Below the pieces are notes generated by a model. The model made no database searches. It saw nothing but the letters and a program-made list of their open reading frames with translations, and was not told where the DNA came from. The translations under genes were made by a program, and so were the position numbers. Below, in pieces: positions 1 through 7,662 of a stretch of 64,000 nt of DNA (the stretch's first letter is position 1; each line of letters starts with the position of its first letter). Source of the stretch: SIG307 sp964545045 (GTDB lineage Bacteria; Bacillota; Clostridia; Lachnospirales; Lachnospiraceae); NCBI GenBank assembly GCA_964545045.1, contig CAZJEN010000006.1:51497-115496 (forward strand). The letters run 5' to 3'.

Positions 1-479
1 GCTACCAGCTTCATGATCTCGATTTCCTTTTCATTTAACGGAAGCTCTGATACATTCGGCTCCTTCGGAACGGTAAGAATGTCCGGAATCTTTTTAACGA
101 CCTCGCTGCCGAATACGTTTTGCCCGCCGTATACGGCATGGAGGGCAGGGACAATGCTTTCAAAGTCCTGCTTTAGCAGATATCCCTTAGCACCCAGGCG
201 CAGGGCACGGACAATGTATTCGTCGTCGGAAAAGGTAGTAAGGAAAAGAATCTTTGCGGACGGGTCCGTTGCCAGAATGGTGGTGGCGGCGTCCAGACCG
301 TTCATTCCCTCCATACGGATGTCCATAAGAAGGATATCCGGCTGATGCTCCTTGTAGAGGGCAATGGCCTCTGCGCCGTCTCTGCCGAGAGCAGGGACCG
401 TAATATCCGGCTCCGCTTCCAATATGGTTTTTAAAGAAATGCCGACTACGCGGTCATCGTCTACAACTAATACTTTCAT
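1..479 (-). CDS. NarL/LiaR-type response regulator (partial)
   Basis: DNA-binding response regulator of a two-component system, read on the minus strand and cut off by the window start. The visible 159 residues begin MKVLVVDDD, the acidic pocket of a receiver domain. The likely phospho-acceptor is Asp53 in LLMDIRM, and the conserved Lys sits in GAKGYLLK. The last visible residues (LNEKEIEIMKLVA) look like the beginning of a LuxR-type helix-turn-helix. A GGAGG site precedes the ATG. It lies 47 bases downstream of the histidine kinase gene on the same strand, so the two form an operon. The likely target is the divergent ABC transporter operon. Confidence 0.93.
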   Translation of the reverse strand, partial: MKVLVVDDDRVVGISLKTILEAEPDITVPALGRDGAEAIALYKEHQPDILLMDIRMEGMNGLDAATTILATDPSAKILFLTTFSDDEYIVRALRLGAKGYLLKQDFESIVPALHAVYGGQNVFGSEVVKKIPDILTVPKEPNVSELPLNEKEIEIMKLV

Positions 480-526
480 AGAAATCCTCCAAGGTACGGT
501 TTTATGTATGCTTCGGTGAAATGTAA

Positions 527-1591
527 CTAGTTATGCTCCTTCGGAATGGACACGAAAATGTGAAATCCGTTCTGGGTGGAAAAGCGGATGGTTCCCTTTA
601 GGGATGCCACTCTTGCCTGCATGTTTTCCAGACCCATGCCGGTACTGTTTTCGGGAATCCGGACATTCGTACCGTTATCTGCAATCGAAAGCTGGTACAG
701 GGATGTAAATTCCTTCATGCTGATGCGGATGGTGTCTGCATTGCTGTGCTTTGTGATGTTCGCCAAAGCCTCTTTCATAATCGTGAGAAAACAATAGGTG
801 ACAGGCACCGAAAGCTCCGGGGCAATGTCATATTCAAAAAAGGTCCGGTAGGAGGTGTAGTCCGTCAAAAGCTGTTTGGCGGAGGTCTCCAAATCCAGGG
901 CATCGTCCCACAAATCATGGACGCTGCTGCGAATGCCTTGCATGGCGGCATCCAGACTTTCCTTTAATAAAAGCAGGGACTCGTCGTCCTTTTTTACCGT
1001 CAGCATGGCGCCTACCTGCAAAATGGAACGGGATAACAGGTGTCCCACGTTATCGTGGATTTCCCTTGCGATACGGGTACGCTCCTGCAGGGTGGCAATC
1101 TTTATCTGGGCATCCTGATTTTCGATTAAGGTCTGGGCCTTTTCCTGTAGGGAGAGCCGCTCTTCCGTATCGGTGTCCCGGAGTTTTATGAAATCGGATG
1201 AGGTTTGGGACAGCTGACGTTCTCTATAGGATAGGAGTAGCGCCACACTGAGTAAAAACAAAATCAAAAAGCAGGTGGCGATTCCGTTAAATGTAAAGAA
1301 GGAACGAATCACCGGCAACAGAGAAACAAGAAGTACCGGTGTCGGACGCTTTACACAGAGCGGATAACAAAGTACCGGAAGGAAAAAGAGTACCTCCGGA
1401 AAAAAGAGGCTGAGCAGTACGCCCAAGCTGAACAATCCGTAGGAAAAGGGAAGAGAAGAAACCAGCTCCTCTACCGTAAGAGCGATAAATACGCATAAAA
1501 GGAGGAAAATCGGTTTGATGGCAGGGGTTGTGGTCAACAGCAGTGCCAGACCGAAAAACAGCAGAATTACTTTGTCCACAATTCCACGCAT
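527..1591 (-). CDS. Sensor histidine kinase, HisKA_3 (LiaS/NarX-like) type
   Basis: Membrane sensor kinase of 354 residues, partner of the response regulator immediately downstream. The first ~120 residues are a run of hydrophobic helices (about four to six membrane segments) with almost no extracellular sensor domain, as in intramembrane-sensing kinases. A short coiled coil leads to the dimerisation/phosphotransfer box REIHDNVGH, with His179 the likely phosphorylated residue. The C-terminal ATPase domain shows KEALANITKHSNA (N box), SIADNG and GMGLENM (G box). Such kinases often report cell-envelope damage; the neighbouring transporter supports this, but the signal is not visible in the sequence. 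Confidence 0.92.
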   Translation of the reverse strand: MRGIVDKVILLFFGLALLLTTTPAIKPIFLLLCVFIALTVEELVSSLPFSYGLFSLGVLLSLFFPEVLFFLPVLCYPLCVKRPTPVLLVSLLPVIRSFFTFNGIATCFLILFLLSVALLLSYRERQLSQTSSDFIKLRDTDTEERLSLQEKAQTLIENQDAQIKIATLQERTRIAREIHDNVGHLLSRSILQVGAMLTVKKDDESLLLLKESLDAAMQGIRSSVHDLWDDALDLETSAKQLLTDYTSYRTFFEYDIAPELSVPVTYCFLTIMKEALANITKHSNADTIRISMKEFTSLYQLSIADNGTNVRIPENSTGMGLENMQARVASLKGTIRFSTQNGFHIFVSIPKEHN

Positions 1592-1729
1592 GGTGTTCCT
1601 CCTTTCCTTTTATGGGCGCGGTCCCCTTTTTACGATTTTTGGAATTTTTTGGATGGCATCTGTGTGTGAAATGCTTCCAAACAAACTAAGTGTACCACAG
1701 ATTGCCGGGATTGAAAAGCCAAAAACAGA

Positions 1730-1759
1730 TGACATTTGTCACTTTCTCTTTCTGACAAA
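1730..1759. promoter_or_regulatory. Paired inverted repeats in the divergent control region
   Basis: Between the kinase gene and the divergent ABC transporter lies TGACATTTGTCA (1730-1741), a perfect 5-base inverted repeat. Its right half TTTGTCA pairs again with TGACAAA at 1753-1759. Overlapping inverted repeats here are a plausible operator for the neighbouring LuxR-type regulator. This is inference from position and symmetry only. Confidence 0.4.
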
Positions 1760-1839
1760 CGACACTGGAATGTGAGTTTTGTCTTTGGTATGATAGGGGC
1801 ATAAGATGCGAAACCGTGTTTGGTATGAAAGGAGACACT

Positions 1840-2787
1840 ATGAATACAGTAGTTAAGATTGAGAATCTGGTAAAGCGGTACAAGGAGCTGGTGGCGGTGG
1901 ACCACATGAATTTGTCTATTGAGAAGGGAGAGGTATTCGGGCTGTTGGGACCGAACGGCAGCGGTAAGTCTACGATTATCAATTGTCTGCTTTCTCTGAC
2001 GGAGTATGACAAGGGAGAGATTACCGTATTTGGTGAGAAGATGCGGGCGGACAATTATTCCGTGAAGGGCCGCATCGGAGTGGTACTGCAGAATGTGGCA
2101 GTGTTTGATGAATTGACCGTGTATGAGAATATCGATTACTTCTGCAGCCTGTATGTGAAGGATAGGGAAAAGAGAAAGGCGATGGTTCAGGAAGCGATTG
2201 CTTTTGTAGGGCTGGAGGATTTTACAAAGTTTTATCCGAAGAAGCTATCCGGTGGGTTGCTTCGCCGGTTAAATATTGCCTGCGGCATTGCACACAAACC
2301 GGATCTCATTATCTTTGATGAGCCGACGGTGGCTATCGATCCGCAGAGCCGGAATAAAATTTTAGAGGGAATTATGGAATTGAACCGTCAGGGAGCTACG
2401 ATTATTTATACGTCCCACTATATGGAAGAGGTGGAGCAGATTTGTTCCAGAATCGCTATCATCGACAAGGGACAGCTGGTGGCAACCGGTACGAAGGATG
2501 AGTTAAAGAGCATGATTCAGACCGGTGAGACCATCCGCGTGGAGGTGCCGGAGCTGACCAGTGAGGCTATGTTCGGGTTGGAGAAGCTTTCCCATGTGCT
2601 TTCTGTGGAGTACAACGACGGACTGGCAACCATTAAGTGCAACGGCGGACGACACAACGTACTGCATGTGCTGGAATTTTTAAATAATGCGGAGATCTCC
2701 TTCGGCAGAGTGTTTGCGGAGCAGCCGACTTTAAACGATGTGTTCCTCGAAATTACCGGTAAGGAACTCCGGGATGAAGTACAGTAA
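1840..2787 (+). CDS. ABC-2 type transporter ATP-binding protein
   Basis: Cytoplasmic ATPase of an exporter, 315 residues. Walker A GPNGSGKST is at 37-45, the signature LSGG at 136-139 and Walker B LIIFDEP at 156-162, followed by TSHYMEE with the switch histidine. The ~90-residue tail after the nucleotide-binding domain is typical of drug/antibiotic-export ATPases (CcmA/DrrA-like). ATG at 1840 is chosen because AAAGGAG precedes it at the right distance. Two permease genes follow at once (5 bases, then a 4-base overlap), giving a three-gene exporter operon, probably under the divergent two-component system. Confidence 0.93.
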   Translation: MNTVVKIENLVKRYKELVAVDHMNLSIEKGEVFGLLGPNGSGKSTIINCLLSLTEYDKGEITVFGEKMRADNYSVKGRIGVVLQNVAVFDELTVYENIDYFCSLYVKDREKRKAMVQEAIAFVGLEDFTKFYPKKLSGGLLRRLNIACGIAHKPDLIIFDEPTVAIDPQSRNKILEGIMELNRQGATIIYTSHYMEEVEQICSRIAIIDKGQLVATGTKDELKSMIQTGETIRVEVPELTSEAMFGLEKLSHVLSVEYNDGLATIKCNGGRHNVLHVLEFLNNAEISFGRVFAEQPTLNDVFLEITGKELRDEVQ

Positions 2788-2792
2788 GGGGG

Positions 2793-3941
2793 ATGACCAT
2801 GATACATTATGTTTATCGATTAAAACGATTATTACGGATGAGAACGCTGTTCTTCTGGTCCATTGTATTCCCGCTCCTGTTAGGAACGGTATTTAAAGTA
2901 GCCTTTTCGGAAGCTACCGGGAAGGATTGGGGCTTTGCCACGATTCCGGTGGCGGTAGTGGAAGAAGAGAGTGAAGAGGATGAGATGTTTCTGACCTTCC
3001 TTACGGAGATGAAAAACGGGGATGTGCCGTTTTTTACGGTAATGGAATGCGACAGGGAGACGGCAGAGGAATTACTGACCGACGGAGAACTTGCTGCGGT
3101 CGTTATAACAGGAGAAGAGACCAAGGTGCTTCTTAGGGAAAACGGACTGAATTCCACCATTGTGAAGACTGTGATGGACGGATATTTGCAGAGTAAGGAT
3201 ATGTTTATAGAGGCTGCAATGAGAGGGAAGTTGCCAGAGGTTATGGTAGCCTTTTCCGAGGAGGTCACCACCCTTTCCGCAAAGGAATTTGAGGGTGCCG
3301 CAACGGACCCGTTTGTGCAGTATTTTTATGCACTCATTGCCATGGCAAGTCTGTACGGTGCCATGTACGGCATTATGAATACCAATGAGTTGAATCAAAA
3401 GTTCTCCGTTGTGTCGGCCAGACGTCTGGCCGCACCGATGCGGACGGTGCCTACGGTGCTTTGTGATGTGGCAGCGGCCTTTACCATCCAGTATTTGCAG
3501 TTTTTGATTATTCTTGCGTATTCTATCCTGATACTGAAGGTGGACTTCGGAGCAGTAAGCGGCTGGGTGTTCCTGGGCGGAGTGTTCTATAGTTTGCTTG
3601 GTGTGTTGATAGGATATTTTATCGGAACCGTAGTACAAAAAAGCGACAGCTTGCAGAATTCCATTATGATGGGCAGTGTCATGTTCAGTTGTTTTTTGGC
3701 GGGGCTCATGGTAGGAAACATTCGTATAGCCATTGAACTGACGGTGCCGGTGGTGAACCGGATTAATCCGGCAACGCTTATTGCCGATTCCATGCAGGCG
3801 TTGTGTATTATGAGGGATATGGAAAAGTTCGTAAGTTGCTTATTCGGAATTGCGGTTTGGTGTATTTGTTTGATTTGCGGAAGCATGCTTGTAGTGATGC
3901 TTCGCCAAAAGAAAGCGGGAAGGAGCGTGGCTAAGGCATGA
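2793..3941 (+). CDS. ABC-2 type transporter permease
   Basis: Membrane subunit of 382 residues. The layout is the usual ABC-2 one: one N-terminal membrane segment (about residues 18-35), a large extracytoplasmic segment of ~150 residues rich in Glu, then five hydrophobic segments in the C-terminal half. It pairs with the next permease to form a heterodimeric channel driven by the upstream ATPase. An in-frame ATG at 2799 is an equally possible start. The substrate is unknown; lantibiotic-like peptides, lipids or drugs are typical for the family. Confidence 0.88.
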   Translation: MTMIHYVYRLKRLLRMRTLFFWSIVFPLLLGTVFKVAFSEATGKDWGFATIPVAVVEEESEEDEMFLTFLTEMKNGDVPFFTVMECDRETAEELLTDGELAAVVITGEETKVLLRENGLNSTIVKTVMDGYLQSKDMFIEAAMRGKLPEVMVAFSEEVTTLSAKEFEGAATDPFVQYFYALIAMASLYGAMYGIMNTNELNQKFSVVSARRLAAPMRTVPTVLCDVAAAFTIQYLQFLIILAYSILILKVDFGAVSGWVFLGGVFYSLLGVLIGYFIGTVVQKSDSLQNSIMMGSVMFSCFLAGLMVGNIRIAIELTVPVVNRINPATLIADSMQALCIMRDMEKFVSCLFGIAVWCICLICGSMLVVMLRQKKAGRSVAKA

Positions 3942-5068
3942 AAGTTGTATTAAAGATTGTGAAAAAGGCATTGCCTTCGGTCAGTGCGTATTTTGTGATT
4001 TTCTTTGGACTTACCATTCTGATGTCTTTTTTCTCGGGAAAAGACCAGGAGAAGATGTACCAGGCTACGGCGCTTACCATCTATGCGGAGGACAAGGAAG
4101 AATCTGTGTTATCCAAGGCATTGCTTTTGTATCTGGCACAGGAAAATGAAGTGGAGACAGAGTACGACAAGGAAATGTTGTCGGAGCTTGTGTTTACCGG
4201 TATGGTGGACTATGTGGTGTATTTTGAGGAAGGCTTTTCGGAGAACTTTCTGGAGGGGAAAAAGGGAGGTATCGAGCGCCTCAGTACAAAGCCGAATATG
4301 GCCTTTCTGGATCAGAAAATCGAATTGTTTTTTCAATACGTGAGAGCGGAGCTTGCCATGGGAAAGACGTTAGAGGAAGCCTGTGCATCGGTGCTTGAAA
4401 ACACGGAATATCGTGCACAGACCGAGGTGTTGTCAGGGCGTCAGTCCATGAGCACAAGGCCGGGATACTTTTTCTTTACTTTTCTGGCTTATATTTTGCC
4501 CTGTATTTTGATTATGATACTGGGACCGGTGATGTTTGCGTTTTATCGGAAAGACATCAAGATGCGTACCGATTGCGGCATGGTAAGTGTACGAAAGCAA
4601 AACGTAGAGGTAGTAAAAGGTATCGTAGTGGTTGCGATAGCACTATGGGCCCTGTTTGTGGTGTTGGGCGCTATTATTTACATCGGGGATTTTACACCGG
4701 CAGAATATTTGCTGGGTACATTAAACAGCTTTGCGATTTTACTGTTTTCCGTGGCGGTTTCGGTACTGCTGGGCGTGTTGTTACCGAGTGTGGAGTCGTT
4801 AAACGGTGCCAGCAATATCTTGGGTCTGGGCATGTCCTTCCTTAGCGGTGTATTTGTACCGTCCTATCTTTTGCCGGACTATGTGAACAAAATCGGTGAG
4901 TTTCTGCCGGCAGGCTGGTATATGAAAAACGTAACGCTGTTGAACGGAGAGGGGGCTGCTACGGCGCATTTGAGGGAGTTTCTGACAAACTGCGGAGTCA
5001 TCGCAATCTTTGCGGTAGCAACCTTTGGAGTGTTTTTAGTGGTGGTGAAGAGAAGAAAGGCGGCGTAA
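3938..5068 (+). CDS. ABC-2 type transporter permease
   Basis: Second membrane subunit of the exporter, 376 residues, overlapping the previous gene by four bases (ATGA), a sign of translational coupling. It has one N-terminal membrane helix, a long external domain and a C-terminal block of membrane helices including the stretch ILPCILIMILGPVMFAFY. It shares the architecture of its partner at low apparent identity, consistent with an old duplication. A stem-loop terminator follows 19 bases after the stop, closing the operon. Confidence 0.88.
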   Translation: MKVVLKIVKKALPSVSAYFVIFFGLTILMSFFSGKDQEKMYQATALTIYAEDKEESVLSKALLLYLAQENEVETEYDKEMLSELVFTGMVDYVVYFEEGFSENFLEGKKGGIERLSTKPNMAFLDQKIELFFQYVRAELAMGKTLEEACASVLENTEYRAQTEVLSGRQSMSTRPGYFFFTFLAYILPCILIMILGPVMFAFYRKDIKMRTDCGMVSVRKQNVEVVKGIVVVAIALWALFVVLGAIIYIGDFTPAEYLLGTLNSFAILLFSVAVSVLLGVLLPSVESLNGASNILGLGMSFLSGVFVPSYLLPDYVNKIGEFLPAGWYMKNVTLLNGEGAATAHLREFLTNCGVIAIFAVATFGVFLVVVKRRKAA

Positions 5069-5087
5069 GCGGATAGATAAAAACGGA

Positions 5088-5132
5088 AAGCATATAGGTA
5101 AATTGTAAAAGATTTGCGTATATGCTTTTTTT
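5088..5132 (+). terminator. Rho-independent terminator after the ABC-2 operon
   Basis: AAAGCATAT pairs with ATATGCTTT, followed by a run of T, just after the second permease gene. Confidence 0.75.
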
Positions 5133-5240
5133 ATTGGAAAAAGGCGGAAGGATATGGTAGTATGATAGACAGAGTTTGTGATTGTGGGAATAGACCGTGA
5201 GGAGAGAGACATAAGGACTTCCCGGAGAAAGGGTGACGGA

Positions 5241-5918
5241 ATGAACAGAGTATTGGTGATTGAAGACGACAGCGCATTGGGACAAGGAATCTGTCTGGCA
5301 TTGCAAAGTGAGGCATTGACGGCAGAGTTATGTCGTACGCTTTCCGAGGCACGAAAACGACAGGAGATAGAGCAGTTTGATTTGCTTTTACTGGATGTGA
5401 ATCTTCCGGACGGAAACGGAATGGAATATTTGAAGGAACTGCGAAGGAATAGCTGGCTTCCGGTGATTTTACTGACGGCGAATGATTTGGAAACGGACAT
5501 TGTGGCAGGACTTGAGCTGGGGGCGGATGATTATATCACAAAGCCTTTTTCTTTGGCGGTGTTGCGAGCAAGGGTGAATACCCAGCTTCGGAAGGCTTCG
5601 GAAAGGTCAAGCGGGGTAGTGGAAATTGATAGCTACCGGTTTGATTTTGAGCGGATGGAGTTTTATAAGGGGAAGCAGGAGCTGGTACTTAGCAAAACGG
5701 AGCAGAAACTTTTGCGCATCTTGGTCACAAACCGCGGAATTACGTTAAGCAGAAACGATTTGATTGACCGGATTTGGACGGACGGTGCGGATTATGTGGA
5801 CGAAAATGCTCTTTCCGTGACGGTAAAACGGTTGCGGGACAAGCTGGAGGAGATACCGGCAAAGCCGAAGTATTTGAAAACCGTGTACGGCATCGGATAT
5901 ACATGGGAGGGAAAGTAA
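5241..5918 (+). CDS. OmpR/PhoB-family response regulator
   Basis: Transcription factor of 225 residues. The receiver domain begins MNRVLVIEDD, with Asp52 in LLLLDVNLP as phospho-acceptor and Lys in YITKPF. The C-terminal winged helix contains LSKTEQKLLRIL and VTVKRLRDKL, ending in YGIGYTW as is usual. ATG at 5241 is preferred over an upstream in-frame start because GGAGAAAGGG precedes it and the receiver begins there. The gene abuts its kinase with no gap. Together with the MacB/Bce-like transporter downstream it resembles BceRS/VraRS-style peptide-antibiotic response loci. Confidence 0.93.
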   Translation: MNRVLVIEDDSALGQGICLALQSEALTAELCRTLSEARKRQEIEQFDLLLLDVNLPDGNGMEYLKELRRNSWLPVILLTANDLETDIVAGLELGADDYITKPFSLAVLRARVNTQLRKASERSSGVVEIDSYRFDFERMEFYKGKQELVLSKTEQKLLRILVTNRGITLSRNDLIDRIWTDGADYVDENALSVTVKRLRDKLEEIPAKPKYLKTVYGIGYTWEGK

Positions 5919-6881
5919 ATGGGGTATGAAGAACTTGCAGGAAGCGGACAACAAATGCTATGGTTTTGTATCGGTGTTGCTCTTTGTGTGCTTGCAGGTA
6001 TCGTGATACTGATTTCCGTAGGGGTGGTATTGCGGTATCGTCATCGGGAAAAAATCTTGCTGAAGCGCTTGGATGGGATGCTGGATGCGGCGATAAACGG
6101 AGACTTTACCGTTTCCTCCTTTGACGAAAGCTTGTTATCCGAGGTGGAAGCAAAGTTCTCACAATATCTTTCGGCTTCGGCACTGTCCGCAAAAAATGTG
6201 TCGGAGGAAAAAGAGGAAATCAAGCAACTGATTTCTGAGTTGTCCCATCAGACGAAAACTCCCATTACGAATTTTCTGTTGTATACGGAGCTTCTGGCGG
6301 AACAGGAGCTGTCGGCAGAAGGGCGTACCTATGTGGAAATGCTGCAGGGGCAGGCAAAGCGTATGGAATTTTTCGTGGAAGCCTTTGTGAAAGCTTCCCG
6401 GCTGGAAACGGGAGTGTTTCGTTTTCATAAAAAGGATTCTGAACCGGCAGTCTTATTGGAACGGGTGGCACGACAGTTTGAACTGAGGGCAAAGGAAAAG
6501 GGAATTGAGCTTTGCGTAGAGGAAACGGAGGCTTCCCAGACGATAAGATTGGATGTGAAGTGGACGGAGGAAGCCTTGGAAAATCTTGTGGATAATGCCA
6601 TAAAGTATACGCCGGAGGGGGGAAAGGTGACCTTACGGGCAATTCCTTATGAGATGTTTTGGAAAATTGATGTGGAGGATACCGGTATCGGAATTCCGGA
6701 GGAGGAACGCAGTAAGGTGTTCGGACGTTTTTACCGCTCGGAGACCGTAGCGGAGACGGAAGGAATCGGCATCGGATTGTATCTGGTACGTCAGATTGTT
6801 TCCGGACAAGGCGGTTATGTGAAGCTTTCTGATGGAAGCGAAGGAGGAACGGTGGTTTCGGTGTTTTTACCGAGAGAATAG
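5919..6881 (+). CDS. Sensor histidine kinase (HisKA), BceS-like context
   Basis: Kinase of 320 residues that starts directly at the stop of the response regulator. There is one clear membrane segment (about 15-40), a short linker and the phosphotransfer box SELSHQTKTPITN with His110. The ATPase domain shows ENLVDNAIKYTP (N box), DTGIGIP (G1) and GIGIGLYLVRQIV (G2). The almost absent extracellular domain implies that the signal comes through the membrane or a partner transporter, as with BceS. The neighbouring FtsX-type permease is the obvious candidate. Confidence 0.92.
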   Translation: MGYEELAGSGQQMLWFCIGVALCVLAGIVILISVGVVLRYRHREKILLKRLDGMLDAAINGDFTVSSFDESLLSEVEAKFSQYLSASALSAKNVSEEKEEIKQLISELSHQTKTPITNFLLYTELLAEQELSAEGRTYVEMLQGQAKRMEFFVEAFVKASRLETGVFRFHKKDSEPAVLLERVARQFELRAKEKGIELCVEETEASQTIRLDVKWTEEALENLVDNAIKYTPEGGKVTLRAIPYEMFWKIDVEDTGIGIPEEERSKVFGRFYRSETVAETEGIGIGLYLVRQIVSGQGGYVKLSDGSEGGTVVSVFLPRE

Positions 6882-6940
6882 CATGGAAATCTTTCAAAAC
6901 CGTTAGATTTCGGAAAGAATGTGGAAAGATTTGTATGGTA

Positions 6941-6974
6941 AAGTCTGTGTTGTAAGTGCAATACAGACTTTTTT
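6941..6974 (+). terminator. Stem-loop with T run between kinase and transporter genes
   Basis: AAGTCTGT pairs with ACAGACTT, followed by T6 that runs directly into the GGAGG of the next gene. It may end the regulator/kinase transcript or attenuate read-through into the transporter genes. Confidence 0.65.
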
Positions 6975-6986
6975 GGAGGTAGGGAA

Positions 6987-7658
6987 ATGGTGATTCTGGA
7001 AACGCAGGAATTAAAAAAGTATTACGGAACCGGTGAGACGCAGGTGCGTGCATTGGATGATGTCAGTTTTTCCGTGGAGAAGGGAGAGTTCGTGGCTATT
7101 GTAGGGTCCTCTGGTTCAGGAAAATCCACGCTGTTACATATGCTGGGCGGCTTGGACCGTCCCACGGCGGGAAAGGTGTTTGTGGACGGGAAGGAGTTAT
7201 CGACGCTTAAGGAAGAGGAACTGACGATTTTCCGACGCCGAAAAATCGGATTTGTATTTCAAAGTTACAATCTGGTTCCGGTGTTAAATGTGTATGAAAA
7301 CATTGTGCTTCCCATTCGTTTGGACGGAAACAAGGTGGATGAGGAATATGTGAACCGGGTAGTGGAGGCATTGGGGTTGGAGACAAAGCTTTGGAATCTG
7401 CCGAACCAGCTTTCCGGCGGACAGCAGCAGAGAGTGGCAATTGCAAGGGCACTGGCAACGAAGCCGGCGATATTGCTGGCGGATGAGCCTACGGGAAACT
7501 TAGACAGTAAGACCGGTTTGGATGTAATGGGACTGTTAAAGGTGACAGGAGAGCGGTTCGGTCAGACCATTGTCATGATTACCCATAATGAAGAAATTGC
7601 CCAGATGGCAGACCGTATCGTGCGTATCGAAGACGGTCAGGTTACGGTCAGGGGGTGA
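6987..7658 (+). CDS. MacB/BceA-like ABC transporter ATP-binding protein
   Basis: ATPase of 223 residues. It has Walker A GSSGSGKST, Q-loop FVFQSYNLVP, signature LSGGQQQR, Walker B LLADEPTGNLD and the H-loop ITHNEE. These are the hallmarks of the MacB/LolD/BceA family, which powers mechanotransmission through FtsX-type permeases rather than classic transport. GGAGG lies just before the ATG. The permease gene begins four bases after its stop. Likely role: resistance to, or sensing of, cell-wall-active peptides, under the adjacent two-component system. Confidence 0.93.
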   Translation: MVILETQELKKYYGTGETQVRALDDVSFSVEKGEFVAIVGSSGSGKSTLLHMLGGLDRPTAGKVFVDGKELSTLKEEELTIFRRRKIGFVFQSYNLVPVLNVYENIVLPIRLDGNKVDEEYVNRVVEALGLETKLWNLPNQLSGGQQQRVAIARALATKPAILLADEPTGNLDSKTGLDVMGLLKVTGERFGQTIVMITHNEEIAQMADRIVRIEDGQVTVRG

Positions 7659-7662
7659 GAAT

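Noticed and set aside
1816..1839. Upstream in-frame start for the first ABC ATPase
   Set aside because: ATG 1840 has AAAGGAG at the correct distance and the protein family begins there; the extra codons contain the ribosome site itself.
6265..7053. Long Pro/Phe-rich antisense reading frame
   Set aside because: It is the mirror of the kinase and ATPase genes, has no ribosome site, and its composition is that of an antisense frame.
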